This document shows, piece after piece, positions 20,781 through 29,830 of a stretch of DNA of 64,000 nt. The DNA is from Arthrobacter mangrovi (GTDB taxonomy: Bacteria > Actinomycetota > Actinomycetes > Actinomycetales > Micrococcaceae), in contig NZ_BRVS01000024.1 of the NCBI RefSeq assembly GCF_026011795.1, positions 1 to 64,000 on the forward strand. Direction: 5' to 3'. A program made the position numbers and the translations under genes. A model generated the notes under the pieces. It did not search any database, was not told where the DNA came from, and saw only the letters and a list, made by a program, of their open reading frames with translations. Numbering within the stretch: the first letter of the stretch is position 1; every line of letters starts with the position of its first letter.

Positions 20781-20826
20781 TACTACATCTAGTGCACGCA
20801 TCTCGCCGCGACCCCTAGATGATGTA
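20781..20826 (-). promoter_or_regulatory. Two NrdR boxes upstream of nrdHIEF
   Basis: Box 1 (20781-20796) reads TACTACATCTAGTGCA, close to the NrdR consensus ACAC-A-ATAT-T-GTGT. Box 2 (20811-20826) reads ACCCCTAGATGATGTA, a weaker match. Their centres are 30 bp apart, near the three-turn spacing typical of NrdR pairs. They lie 105-150 bp before the nrdH ATG. NrdR represses ribonucleotide reductase genes when deoxyribonucleotides are plentiful. Confidence 0.7.
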
Positions 20827-20853
20827 TTACAAGTATGTCATTCATCCCCCGCG

Positions 20854-20950
20854 TCGTCCACAGGAACCCGGGATTCGATGAGTGATGAAACCGTTGATTT
20901 TCCGCGGTTCCGACGCCTCCGCCGGAACGCCATCCACAGGCTGTGGACGG
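20854..20950. promoter_or_regulatory. Cluster of three DnaA-box-like sites
   Basis: TCGTCCACA (20854-20862), CCATCCACA (20930-20938) and, inverted, TGTGGACGG (20942-20950) each share the TCCACA core of the actinobacterial DnaA box TTGTCCACA. They lie just beyond the NrdR boxes in the 545-bp spacer between nrdH and the LysR gene. DnaA control of nrd genes is known in other bacteria; here it is inferred from the motifs only. Nothing else was recognised in the rest of this spacer. Confidence 0.4.
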
Positions 20951-21221
20951 ACTTGCCAACAGGTTCGGAAATTCTTCGTGTCGCATGTTCTTCGGCGTGT
21001 CGTTCCGCCCATGCCGTGCCGCCCGAGCGACCCCCGCCGCTCCCGCAGCCAGCCTTAAGTAGAACACCCGCGGCCGGCAATCCATTCCTGTGCCGCGGCT
21101 GCCCGCCGCAGGCGGCGCGGCCTTGGCCGGACCGTCGCTTCATCCCCTCCCGGCACCGGAAGAGGCGCTTTCGTGCCTAAGATGCTGTGATGGGGCATCC
21201 TTCCATTCGTCAGGAGAGCTA

Positions 21222-22145
21222 ATGGTCAATACGGTGCATCTGCGCACCCTCCTGGAAGTGACCAGGCGCGGCTCCTTCGCGGCCGCCGCCGGCCAGCTGG
21301 GCTACACGGCATCGGCCGTGTCCCAGCAGATGTCGGCGCTGGAACGCGAGACGGGCGTCAAGCTCTTCGAGCGATCGGCCCGGAGTGTCCAGCCCACCGA
21401 AGCGGCGCAGATCATGTCGCGGCACGCCGCCAAGGTGCTGACCGACATCGAGGCGCTGCTCGCCGCAACGGCCGGCAGCCACGATGCCAGCGCACAGGAA
21501 ATCAAGCTGGGCATCTTCCCCAGCCTGGCCACGTATGTGCTGCCCCGCCTGCTGAGCGCCTCCGACTGGTCCGGCCTCGGCATCAAACTCAAGGTCTACG
21601 TGGCCGAACCCGGCCAGACGATCCAAGGGCTGCGGAGCGGCGGCGGACTCGACGTCGCCCTGGTCTTCCAGGTCGGACAGGGCGGCTTGGCCTGGCCGCA
21701 CAACATCAGCCGGCAGTGGCTCGGGGACGACAACTACCGGGTGGTGCTGCCGCAGTCCTGGGGCATCCGCCACGGCGCCACGGTAACGGCCTCCCAGCTC
21801 GCCGAAATGCCGTGGATCATGCACCACCCCGGGACGAGCGACGCGACGGTGATCGAGCGGCTCTTCGCCAGCTGCGACCTGCATCCGCGCGTGGCCGCCT
21901 ACTGCGACGACTTCAACGCCAGCCTGGCCATGGCCGCCTCCGGCCTGGGCGCGGCACTGGTTCCGGAACTGGCCCTGCAGAACGGACCGGACGGCATCGT
22001 CGTCATCGACGTCCCCGAGGTGAGGCTGGCACGGAACATCTTCGCCCTGCTCCTGAACGACCGGCAGAACCCGCGGCTGGATGTCTTCATGGACCGGCTC
22101 TCCGGCATCCTGCACGAGTCCAGCATCGCCCCCAGGCGCCGCTGA
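21222..22145 (+). CDS. LysR-family transcriptional regulator
   Basis: A 307-residue regulator. The N-terminal winged helix covers residues 1-62: LRTLLEVTRRGSFAAAAGQL then SAVSQQMSALERETGVKLFE. A periplasmic-binding-type effector domain covers about 88-290. The ATG has GGAGAG 6 nt upstream; the frame is open further upstream to 21090 without a ribosome site. It is followed 175 bp later on the same strand by a SulP transporter gene, its most obvious target. The effector is unknown. Confidence 0.88.
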   Translation: MVNTVHLRTLLEVTRRGSFAAAAGQLGYTASAVSQQMSALERETGVKLFERSARSVQPTEAAQIMSRHAAKVLTDIEALLAATAGSHDASAQEIKLGIFPSLATYVLPRLLSASDWSGLGIKLKVYVAEPGQTIQGLRSGGGLDVALVFQVGQGGLAWPHNISRQWLGDDNYRVVLPQSWGIRHGATVTASQLAEMPWIMHHPGTSDATVIERLFASCDLHPRVAAYCDDFNASLAMAASGLGAALVPELALQNGPDGIVVIDVPEVRLARNIFALLLNDRQNPRLDVFMDRLSGILHESSIAPRRR

Positions 22146-22320
22146 ACCGCGGGAGCCGCAGGCGCCCGGGGGCCCGCGGGATGCGCCTGCTGCCTGCCCC
22201 GCGCGGCAGCAACCGTGCGAGGCAACCGTGGCTGGCCCCGCAGGGTGCGGTGGATAATAAGCTCAGCCCCGGGCGCGCAGCCGGAGCGTCCGTACCGACC
22301 GACCGTGAGGCAGGGCTCGA

Positions 22321-24015
22321 GTGGGACAGCCCAAGTGGATCGACAGGTTCTTCCCCGGAATCGGCGTCGTCCTGCGCTATGACCGCTCCTGGCTGCGCTC
22401 CGACCTGGTGGCCGCGGCAGCGCTGTTCACCCTGCTGATTCCGGCAGGTATGGCCTACGCCTCCGCCGCGGGGCTGCCGCCGGTCACCGGGCTCTACGCC
22501 ACCATCGTCCCGCTGCTGGCCTACGCGGTCTTCGGCCCCTCACGGCTGCTGGTGATCGGGCCGGACTCGTCGCTGGCACCGATGATCGCCGCCGCCGTGC
22601 TCCCCCTGGCCCTGGAGGACCAGGACCGTGCCGTTGCCCTCGCCGGCCTGCTCGCGGTGCTGACCGGGCTCATCCTGGTCGCCGGCCGGGCGCTGAAACT
22701 CGGCTTCGTCACCGGGCTGCTCTCCAAACCCATCCGTTCCGGCTACCTCAACGGCATTGCGCTTGTGGTCTTCGCCAGCCAGCTTCCCAAACTGATGGGC
22801 GTCCAGGGCTCCGGGGCTTCGACCTGGGAGAACTTCGAACGGGCCGCGGGCGCGCTCATCGGTGGCGGCGTCAACGGCACGGCGCTGGCGATCGGCCTGG
22901 CATCGCTGGCGGGGATCGCGGTTCCGAAGCTGCTGGGGTGGAAAATTCCGGGCATCCTCGTCGCGGTTGCAGGGTCCATGATTGCGACGGCGGCGCTGGG
23001 GCTTGCGTCCGTGGTCCCGGTGGTCGGGGCGCTGCCTCAGGGCCTGCCGGCGCCGGCCCTCGCCGGGCTGAGGCCCGCTGACGTCCTGGCCCTGGTCGCC
23101 CCGGCCGCCGGGATCGCCCTGATAACCTTCGCCGATACCGGCGTCCTGTCCCGCACGCTGGCGGACCGCTACGGCTATCGTGTGGACGGCAGCCAGGAGA
23201 TGGGCGCCCTGGGCATGGCCAACGTGTCGGCCGGCCTACTCGGCGGGTTCCCGATCTCCGGCAGCACCTCGCGCACCCCGGTGTCCATCGACGCCGGGGC
23301 CCGCACCCAGCTGGCCGGCTTCGTCGCGGCGCTGCTCGTCGCGGGTTTCATGCTGCTGGCACCGGGCCTCATGGCGTACCTGCCGCAAAGCACCCTCGCC
23401 GCCGTCGTCATCGCGGCCGTGGCCTCCCTGGTGGACATCAGGACCCTCGTGCGGCTGGCACGCATGAGCCGAACCGAAACCGTCCTCCTCATCGCTGCCT
23501 TCCTGGGCGTCGTCTTCGTGGGCGTCCTCCAAGGCATCGCCATAGCCGTCGGCCTGGCTTTGCTGGCCTTCGTCCGGCAGGCCTGGAGCCCGTACCGCAC
23601 CGAACTCGTCAAGGTGCAGGACGTGCCGGGCTTCCATGACGTCGACAGGCATCCGGAGGGCGAACGGATTCCCGGGCTTGTCATCGCCCGTTTCGATGCC
23701 CCGCTGTTCTTCGCCAACAGCGCACTGTTCAGCGACCACATCAGGACGCTGGTCGAGGAAGCTCCCCCGCCGGTGCGGATGGTCATTGTTGCGGCCGAGC
23801 CGATCACCGGCCTGGACACCTCGGCCACGGACACTCTGGTGGAACTCGACAAGCATCTGGAGCGCGAAGGAATCGATCTGGTGTTTGCCGAGATGAAGGG
23901 TCCGATCAAGGACCGGCTCGTCAGGTTCGGCGTCGGCAGCCGGTTCGGTCCGGACCACTTCTTCCCGACCACCAACAATGCGGTGAAGGCGTACCGGGGA
24001 ACCGTGGACGATTGA
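22321..24015 (+). CDS. SulP family anion transporter with STAS domain (second copy)
   Basis: A 564-residue inner membrane protein with the SulP core from about residue 20 to 420 and a STAS domain from about 450 to 550. It starts at a GTG with GAGGCAGGG upstream. The substrate is not decided by sequence; SulP proteins move sulfate, bicarbonate or dicarboxylates. It differs clearly from the SulP at 13452, so the two are old paralogues rather than a recent duplication. A LysR-type regulator gene lies directly upstream. Confidence 0.88.
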   Translation: MGQPKWIDRFFPGIGVVLRYDRSWLRSDLVAAAALFTLLIPAGMAYASAAGLPPVTGLYATIVPLLAYAVFGPSRLLVIGPDSSLAPMIAAAVLPLALEDQDRAVALAGLLAVLTGLILVAGRALKLGFVTGLLSKPIRSGYLNGIALVVFASQLPKLMGVQGSGASTWENFERAAGALIGGGVNGTALAIGLASLAGIAVPKLLGWKIPGILVAVAGSMIATAALGLASVVPVVGALPQGLPAPALAGLRPADVLALVAPAAGIALITFADTGVLSRTLADRYGYRVDGSQEMGALGMANVSAGLLGGFPISGSTSRTPVSIDAGARTQLAGFVAALLVAGFMLLAPGLMAYLPQSTLAAVVIAAVASLVDIRTLVRLARMSRTETVLLIAAFLGVVFVGVLQGIAIAVGLALLAFVRQAWSPYRTELVKVQDVPGFHDVDRHPEGERIPGLVIARFDAPLFFANSALFSDHIRTLVEEAPPPVRMVIVAAEPITGLDTSATDTLVELDKHLEREGIDLVFAEMKGPIKDRLVRFGVGSRFGPDHFFPTTNNAVKAYRGTVDD

Positions 24016-24106
24016 GCCGCCGCACGCAATCCGGCGCGGGGTTGCCCTGAAAACGAAATGAGGCCCACCGCCTGCCGGTTATTCTCCGGCGGACGATAGG
24101 CCTCGT

Positions 24107-24182
24107 TGGTGGAGCTGAGGGGACTCGAACCCCTGACCCCCTGCATGCCATGCAGGTGCGCTACCAGCTGCGCCACAGCCCC
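24107..24182 (-). tRNA. tRNA-Ala(GGC), CCA encoded
   Basis: A complete 76-nt tRNA on the minus strand. The acceptor stem GGGGCTG pairs with CAGCTCC and includes the G3-U70 wobble that marks alanine tRNAs. The anticodon loop ATGGCAT gives anticodon GGC. The T arm is AGGGG-TTCGAGT-CCCCT. The discriminator is A, and CCA is encoded. Confidence 0.96.
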
Positions 24183-24263
24183 GTTAGGAAATACTGCCGG
24201 CGGATGATGCCGGACTGTTGTGTTCCACGGCGTGGTTCCATCTGTTGCAGATGCTTCCACGAG

Positions 24264-24336
24264 TGGAGCTGAGGGGACTCGAACCCCTGACCCCCTGCAT
24301 GCCATGCAGGTGCGCTACCAGCTGCGCCACAGCCCC
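24264..24336 (-). tRNA. tRNA-Ala(GGC), second copy, CCA not encoded
   Basis: A 73-nt tRNA identical in body to the copy at 24107-24182, including G3-U70 and anticodon GGC. After the discriminator A the sequence reads CTC, so CCA must be added enzymatically. The two copies are separated by 81 bp and probably lie on one transcript. The duplicate arose locally, since only the tRNA body is shared. Confidence 0.96.
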
Positions 24337-24398
24337 GTATTCGGTGGTATTTCCTTGCCGCCCCGTCCGGGGCAACTTGAATATTCTATGCAGAAGCT

Positions 24399-24441
24399 GC
24401 CGGGGATGCCAAATCGGCCGCGCGGAGCATCCGTCCCCGGC
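24399..24441 (-). terminator. Possible terminator after rsfS
   Basis: GCCGGGGATGC pairs with GCATCC-GT-CCCCGGC across an 18-nt loop, with a 2-nt bulge. It lies just after the rsfS stop on the minus strand and ahead of the tRNA genes. No T-run follows, so this is only a likely transcript end for the rplU-to-rsfS run. Confidence 0.4.
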
Positions 24442-24447
24442 TCCAGG

Positions 24448-24834
24448 CTACTCCGAGTCCGCCGGCGCAGGCTGCGCTTCCAGCTGCAGGTCGATGCTCG
24501 GGCAGTCCTTCCACAGGCGCTCGAGGGCGTAGAACACGCGGTCCTCCTCGTGCTGGACGTGGATCACGACCTCGGCGTAGTCGAGCAGGACCCAGCGGCC
24601 CTCGGAACGGCCCTCGCGGCGGACGGGGCGCAGGTCCATCTTGTGCAGGGCCTCCTCGACACCGTCGACGATGGCGTTGACCTGCCGCTCGCTGGGCGCC
24701 GACGCGATCAGGAAAACGTCGGTGATGGCCAGCCGTTCGCTGACGTCGATCGCCACGATATCCTTGGCGATCTTGTCCGAGGCCGCACGGGCTGCTGCGC
24801 GGGCGATGGAGATGGAATTTTCGGAAGCGGTCAC
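24448..24834 (-). CDS. rsfS: Ribosome silencing factor RsfS
   Basis: A 128-residue protein of the RsfS/Iojap family, which binds ribosomal protein L14 of the 50S subunit and blocks subunit joining in starvation. The conserved core DIVAIDVSERLAITDVFLIA, then RWVLLDYAEVVIHVQ and RVFYALERLW, is complete. It is the last gene of the long minus-strand run that starts at rplU. In many bacteria rsfS directly follows nadD; here an extra gene for a membrane-anchored unknown lies between them. Confidence 0.92.
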   Translation of the reverse strand: MTASENSISIARAAARAASDKIAKDIVAIDVSERLAITDVFLIASAPSERQVNAIVDGVEEALHKMDLRPVRREGRSEGRWVLLDYAEVVIHVQHEEDRVFYALERLWKDCPSIDLQLEAQPAPADSE

Positions 24835-24858
24835 TGAGGTCCCCTTGGTTAGTGCGGT

Positions 24859-26280
24859 CTAGCCGCTGAAGCTGATGATCATCATGGTGATGCCGGCGAT
24901 GAAGGCCAAGGCACCCAGGGCAAGGGCGGCTATGACGGCAATCCGCATGCGGTTGGCCTGCCCCAGTCCTGCCGTTCGTGCGTCGAGCGGGTCCAGCCCG
25001 TGCGCGTTGGTTGCGCGCAGCGGCTGGATCTTGTTGTCTGCAACGTTTTCGGCGTGGGCCAGCAGCCGCGACCGCGGTGCTGGCCCGGCCGGTTCCGGCG
25101 CCACGGGCTTGCGGGGCGCGGGCTTGGCCGCCGGCTTGTTCTGCTGCGCCGCGGACAGGGTGTCCTTCCGGGGCGGTGCGGGCGTTGCCGTCTTGCCCGG
25201 ATCAGCAGGACGGGCGGGCGCCGGCGCCGCTCCCGCCGCCGCCTTGGTCCGGGCAGCAGGCAGCGGCGTAGCCGGCCCCGTGACCTTCTCCGGGCGGCCG
25301 GCGGGGCGGGCCTTCTGCAGCCGGTCCGCCACAATCGGCACGTGCGAGGTGGTCGAGGGACGCAGGACGTGCTTCTCGCCCCCGGGCATGCGCACGAATT
25401 CCATCGGAGCCGAAGCCAGGTCCTTGACCGGGGGCTGCCCCGTGGCGGTGGTGCGTTGCTGGCGGGCCTCGGCGCTCAATCGCTGCTTGTCGGCGGCGCG
25501 CCGGTTGAGTACGGCGGCGCGTTCGGCGAGGGCCTTCTGCTGCGCCAGCACCTCCAGGTCCACCTTGCGGGGGTCCTGCTGCTGCGTGGCCAGCACATTC
25601 GCCATGTTCCTGGCCTGGCCAATCAAGAGTTCCCGGGCGGCCAGCGCCTGTTCGACGGACATCTCCCCCGCCTCGACTGCCTGGGCTGCGGCAGGGGGAA
25701 GCTCCGGAACGGCGGCCGTCGCCGCGGTGCCGTCCGGCTGCATGGGCTGCTCGCGCTGGCGGCGGTCGCGCCGCCCGCCCTCCACGGGCGGATGCTGGGG
25801 ACGGTAGCCGGCGTCAACCGTCATCCCGCCGTCTGCCTCGCCCGAGGTACCGCCACCCTTGTTACCGGACGCGGCGCCGTCGTTAGCATCTGGAACGGGA
25901 GGACCGCCAGCCGGCTTGGCCGGCGGCTTGCCGGCGCCCTGGGCACCGCGTTCCCGCTCCAGTTGCTGCAGCCTCAGCTGCCGGCGGGTCGGCGGGTTCT
26001 GCTGTTCCTGGGGAGCGGGAATCTTCGGCAGCGCTTCGGTCAGTGCCTTCAAGGCTTGGTGTGCTTCGCGGTCGCGGGCCCGTGCCTGCGAGGAGCGTTC
26101 GGCGGGGCGCTGCTTTCCCGCCTCGGGATCCCGGGTGGGCGCGTCCGGTGCACCGGCAGGAACCTCCGGTGCTGCGGCCTCCGTCGCGGTGAGTTCCCGG
26201 TCCTCGGGATGGTCGGCGGCTTCGCTGCGCTGCAGCCGAAGTTCCCTCCGGCTGCGAGGCTGCTGCGATTCCTTGCTCAT
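24859..26280 (-). CDS. Membrane-anchored Pro/Ala-rich protein of unknown function
   Basis: A 473-residue protein that I do not recognise. It is hydrophilic, rich in Ala, Pro, Gln and Arg, and largely disordered-looking. A short motif RR(E/Q)LRLQ occurs twice, at residues 11-17 and 99-105, the second leading into a coiled-coil-like LERERG stretch. Another helical, charged segment near 220-290 has AERAAVLNRRAADKQRLS. The last 29 residues are one hydrophobic helix (IAVIAALALGALAFIAGITM), so it is a tail-anchored protein with its bulk in the cytosol. It sits between nadD and rsfS, 24 nt before the latter. Confidence 0.75.
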   Translation of the reverse strand: MSKESQQPRSRRELRLQRSEAADHPEDRELTATEAAAPEVPAGAPDAPTRDPEAGKQRPAERSSQARARDREAHQALKALTEALPKIPAPQEQQNPPTRRQLRLQQLERERGAQGAGKPPAKPAGGPPVPDANDGAASGNKGGGTSGEADGGMTVDAGYRPQHPPVEGGRRDRRQREQPMQPDGTAATAAVPELPPAAAQAVEAGEMSVEQALAARELLIGQARNMANVLATQQQDPRKVDLEVLAQQKALAERAAVLNRRAADKQRLSAEARQQRTTATGQPPVKDLASAPMEFVRMPGGEKHVLRPSTTSHVPIVADRLQKARPAGRPEKVTGPATPLPAARTKAAAGAAPAPARPADPGKTATPAPPRKDTLSAAQQNKPAAKPAPRKPVAPEPAGPAPRSRLLAHAENVADNKIQPLRATNAHGLDPLDARTAGLGQANRMRIAVIAALALGALAFIAGITMMIISFSG

Positions 26281-26314
26281 GCTCTGCTAATCACCCATGT
26301 GGTCTCGTCTGCGG

Positions 26315-26977
26315 CTAGTTCTGTGATTCTGTTGCTCCCGGGAGTGCGGAGCGGTACAGGCCGTACTTGGCTATGTACTGTACTACGCCGTCCGGCACCA
26401 GGTACCAGACGGGCTGGTCTTCGGCGACGCGGTCACGGCAATCCGTGGAGGAGATGGCCATTGCCGGCACCTCCAGCAGGCTCACATCCTTGCGACCGAG
26501 GTCGTGGAGGACATGGCCCGGCCGGGTCACGCCGACAAAGTGCGCCAGCGACCACAGCTCATCGATGTCCTTCCAGGACAGGATCTGCGCCATGGCATCC
26601 GCGCCGGTAATGAAGAACAACTCGGCGTCCGGCCGGGCGGCCCGCAGGTCGCGCAGGGTGTCGATGGTGTAGGTCAGGCCGGGACGGTCGATGTCCACGC
26701 GGCTGACCGTGAACCGCGGGTTCGATGCGGTGGCGATCACCGTCATGAGGTAGCGGTGCTCGGCCGGCGAGACGTCCCGGGACGACTTCTGCCACGGCTG
26801 GCCGGTCGGCACGAAAACCACTTCGTCCAGGTCGAAGACGGCGGCGACCTCGCTCGCGGCCACGAGGTGGCCGTGGTGGATCGGATCGAAGGTCCCGCCC
26901 ATCACTCCGAGCCGGACGCGCCGGCCGGTGTCCCCCGCGGAGCGGGAGGCCGCATCCGCGGGTGACGCGAAGGGCAT
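26315..26977 (-). CDS. nadD: Nicotinate-nucleotide adenylyltransferase
   Basis: A 220-residue enzyme that makes nicotinate adenine dinucleotide from nicotinate mononucleotide and ATP in NAD synthesis. The nucleotidyltransferase motif [12 protein letters not shown] is near residue 27, and [11 protein letters not shown] near 175 is the second nucleotide-binding motif (usually SST-IR). The first 20 residues are not conserved. The ATG follows the stop of the small membrane protein gene by 1 nt, with no clear ribosome site, so translation is probably coupled. Confidence 0.93.
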   Translation of the reverse strand: MPFASPADAASRSAGDTGRRVRLGVMGGTFDPIHHGHLVAASEVAAVFDLDEVVFVPTGQPWQKSSRDVSPAEHRYLMTVIATASNPRFTVSRVDIDRPGLTYTIDTLRDLRAARPDAELFFITGADAMAQILSWKDIDELWSLAHFVGVTRPGHVLHDLGRKDVSLLEVPAMAISSTDCRDRVAEDQPVWYLVPDGVVQYIAKYGLYRSALPGATESQN

Positions 26978-26978
26978 G

Positions 26979-27206
26979 CTAGTGGCGGGCCTGGCCGTGG
27001 TCGTGCTTGTTCGGATGCTGGCGGTGCGGGTCGACGTGTTCCTCGACCGCGGGGTGCCGGTGGCCGACGCTGGTGAACGCCATCGTGGCGAACATCAGGA
27101 CGAGGAAGACCACGAAGATGCCTCCCCCGATTGCCTCGGCCGGAACCGGCAGTTCAACATGCGGTTCGGCTGCCGCCAGTGCGGCGCTGTATACCTGAGT
27201 CAGCAT
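26979..27206 (-). CDS. Small single-helix membrane protein with His-rich tail
   Basis: A 75-residue protein with one hydrophobic helix (about residues 25-45, [19 protein letters not shown]) and a short tail containing eight histidines, such as [19 protein letters not shown] precedes the ATG. It lies between proA and nadD and its stop is 1 nt before the nadD ATG. The histidine tail suggests possible metal binding. I do not recognise the family. Confidence 0.7.
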   Translation of the reverse strand: MLTQVYSAALAAAEPHVELPVPAEAIGGGIFVVFLVLMFATMAFTSVGHRHPAVEEHVDPHRQHPNKHDHGQARH

Positions 27207-27327
27207 TGTTCTCCCTCTTCAGAGTGCGTCGAGCGCCATTACGCGGCGCGGGTCTGCTTCTGTCTAATCCTACGCGGTGAGCGGCGGCAAGCCCGCATCG
27301 GCGGGCCGCCGGGCTGCGGCCATCCGG

Positions 27328-28647
27328 TCAGCCGCGGACCTGGCCTTCGCCCTGGACGATCCACTTGGTGGTGGTCAGTTCGCGCAGCCCCATCGGGCCG
27401 CGGGCGTGCATCTTCTGCGTGGAGATGCCCACTTCGGCCCCCAGCCCCAGCTCGCCTCCGTCGGTGAAGCGCGTCGAGGCGTTGACGATCACGGCGGCGG
27501 AATCGATCTCGGCGATGAACCGCTCGGCGTTGGCCAGGTCGTTGGTGATGATCGCCTCGGTGTGGCCGGTGGTCCAGTGCCGGATGTGCTCCAGGGCCTC
27601 GTCCATCGAATCGACAACGCCGACCGCCAGGTCGAGGTCCATGTACTCCTGCGCCCAGTCCTCGTCGGTGGCGGGCGTGGCGACCGCGCCCTCGGGCAGC
27701 AGCTCGGCGGCGCGCTGGTCCGTGTGCAGCCGGACTCCGGCCTCCGACAGCGCGCGCAGGACCTCGGCGGCCGCGTGGGCATTGGAATGCAGCAGCAGGG
27801 TCTCCACGGTGTTGCACACAGAGGGCCGCTGGGTCTTGGCGTTGAGCAGGATGTCGATGGCCATCTCGGTGTTGGCCGACTCGTCGAGGAAGATGTGGAC
27901 GTTGCCCTCGCCCGTCTCGATGACGGGGACCTTGGCGTTGTTGACCACGGTCTGGATCAGGTCGCGGCCGCCGCGGGGAATCAGGACGTCGATCCGGCCG
28001 CGGGCCTGCATCAGTGCGTTGGCGCCCTCCCGGCCGTACTCGTCGACGCTCTGCACGGCGTCGGCCGGGAGGCCGACACGGTCCAGGGCATCCCGGATGA
28101 CTCCGATCAGCGCAACGTTGGTCTGTGCCGCCGCGCTGCCGCCGCGCAGGACCACGGCATTGCCGCTCTTGAGCGCCAGGCCGGCGATGTCCACGGTGAC
28201 GTTCGGCCGGGCCTCGTAGATGGCGGCCACCACGCCCATCGGCACGTGGACCTGGCGCAGGCGCAGGCCGTTCGGCAGGGTCTGGCCGCGCATGACCGTG
28301 CCCACCGGGTCCGGCTGTCCCGCGAGGTTCTTCAGCGCGTCGGCGAGCGAACCGATGCGGTCGGCCGAGAGACTGAGCCGGTCCAGCAACGCGGCGCTGG
28401 TGCCGTTTTCGCGCCCGGCTTCGACATCCAGGCGGTTGGCCCGCAGGATCAGGTCCCGCTTCGCCAGCAGCGAGTCGGCGATCTCCAGCAGGGCCTTGTC
28501 CTTCCAGGACCGGTTGGCCCTGGCCATGCGGCGCGAAGCGGTCCGCGCCCGGTCCGCGATGGCCCGGACGGCCGTCACGGCATCCGGCCGCTCGGCAGCG
28601 GCCTGCTCGTCACCGGAAGTTGCCTGGGAGGGAGCTGTCTGGGTCAT
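27328..28647 (-). CDS. proA: Glutamate-5-semialdehyde dehydrogenase
   Basis: A 439-residue gamma-glutamyl phosphate reductase, second step of proline synthesis, of the aldehyde dehydrogenase superfamily. Visible features are the MGVVAAIYEARPNVTVD cofactor-side segment, LRGGSAAAQTN, and PSVCNTVETLLLH with the catalytic cysteine. The length is typical. It follows proB in the same orientation after about 50 nt. The first 20 residues are a non-conserved extension. Confidence 0.95.
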   Translation of the reverse strand: MTQTAPSQATSGDEQAAAERPDAVTAVRAIADRARTASRRMARANRSWKDKALLEIADSLLAKRDLILRANRLDVEAGRENGTSAALLDRLSLSADRIGSLADALKNLAGQPDPVGTVMRGQTLPNGLRLRQVHVPMGVVAAIYEARPNVTVDIAGLALKSGNAVVLRGGSAAAQTNVALIGVIRDALDRVGLPADAVQSVDEYGREGANALMQARGRIDVLIPRGGRDLIQTVVNNAKVPVIETGEGNVHIFLDESANTEMAIDILLNAKTQRPSVCNTVETLLLHSNAHAAAEVLRALSEAGVRLHTDQRAAELLPEGAVATPATDEDWAQEYMDLDLAVGVVDSMDEALEHIRHWTTGHTEAIITNDLANAERFIAEIDSAAVIVNASTRFTDGGELGLGAEVGISTQKMHARGPMGLRELTTTKWIVQGEGQVRG

Positions 28648-28699
28648 ACTGCGATTTTAGCCGGTGCGGAGCGGCGCGCCGTCCAGCGTTACGGACGCG

Positions 28700-29830
28700 T
28701 CACAGGACCACCAGGTCGTCAACATGCACGACCTCGCGCTCGTACTGCCGGCCCAGGCTCGCGCCGAGTTCCTTCGTGGAACGCCCTAGCATGCGCGGCA
28801 GTTCGTAGGAGGAGAAGTTGACGAGGCCGCGCGCGACGATGCGGCCCTCGAGATCCGCCAGTTCCACCGGGTCGCCGGGTTCGAAGGTGCCCTTGACCGT
28901 GGTGATCCCGGCGGGCAGCAGCGATCGGTGGCGTTCGCGCACTGCCTGCACGGCGCCGTCATCAAGGGTCAGGCGCCCCTGCACGGTGGCCAGGTGCGCC
29001 AGCCACAAAAGCCGGACCGGCCGGCGGGAACCGTTGACGCTGAACCAGGTGCCGACGTCGTTCCCTTCCAGCGCCTCCGCGGCGTTCGGGGTCGAGGTGA
29101 CCAGCGCAGGAATTCCGGATTCGGCGGCGATGGTGGCGGCCTCGACCTTGGTGACCATGCCACCGGTTCCGACCCCTGCCTTGCCCGTGCTCCCGATGCT
29201 AACGCCCTCGAGGTCCTCCGCGCCGCTGACCTGCGGGATCCGCTTGGCACCGGCCTTGGGCGGGCCATCGTAGAGCGCGTCGACATCGGAGAGCAGCACG
29301 AGCGCCTCAGCCTTGACCAGATGCGCGACGAGGGCGGCCAGCCGGTCGTTGTCCCCGAAGCGGATTTCGTGCGTTGCCACCGTGTCGTTTTCGTTGACAA
29401 TGGGCACGACGCCGAGGTGCAGCAGGCGGTTCAGCGCACGGTATGCATTAGCGTACTGCTGGCGGCGCATCAGGTCCTCGGCCGTCAGCAGCACCTGGCT
29501 CACGGCGACGCCGTGGGCGCCGAAGGCCTGCGTGTAGCGGGCCATCAGCAGGCCCTGGCCGACGCTGGCGGCGGCCTGCTGGGTGGCCAGGTCCCGCGGG
29601 CGGCGGGCGAGGCCCAGCGGGGCCAGCCCCGCCGCGATCGCCCCCGAGGACACCAGGATCAGCTCCGTGCCCCTGTTGCGCCGGGCGGCCAGCACCTCCA
29701 CCAGGTCCAGCAGCGCGTCTTCCGCGATGCCGCCGGCCACGGAAGTCAGCGAGGACGACCCGACCTTGACGACCAGGCGGCGCGCGGTCCGCAGCATGGA
29801 CCGGTCCGCCGCGGGATGCCTACTGGTCAT
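28700..29830 (-). CDS. proB: Glutamate 5-kinase
   Basis: A 376-residue enzyme for the first step of proline synthesis. The amino acid kinase domain begins [13 protein letters not shown] and includes [23 protein letters not shown] and [14 protein letters not shown]-terminal PUA domain covers about 285-370. The ATG at 29830 lies inside the last codons of obg (11-nt overlap); 33 more codons are open upstream but are not conserved. Proline feedback inhibition is a family property. Confidence 0.95.
   Translation of the reverse strand: MTSRHPAADRSMLRTARRLVVKVGSSSLTSVAGGIAEDALLDLVEVLAARRNRGTELILVSSGAIAAGLAPLGLARRPRDLATQQAAASVGQGLLMARYTQAFGAHGVAVSQVLLTAEDLMRRQQYANAYRALNRLLHLGVVPIVNENDTVATHEIRFGDNDRLAALVAHLVKAEALVLLSDVDALYDGPPKAGAKRIPQVSGAEDLEGVSIGSTGKAGVGTGGMVTKVEAATIAAESGIPALVTSTPNAAEALEGNDVGTWFSVNGSRRPVRLLWLAHLATVQGRLTLDDGAVQAVRERHRSLLPAGITTVKGTFEPGDPVELADLEGRIVARGLVNFSSYELPRMLGRSTKELGASLGRQYEREVVHVDDLVVL

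Noticed and set aside
20789-21143. Minus-strand open frames of about 100 codons between nrdH and the LysR-type gene
   Set aside because: No ribosome site or family pattern; they overlap the NrdR and DnaA-like sites.
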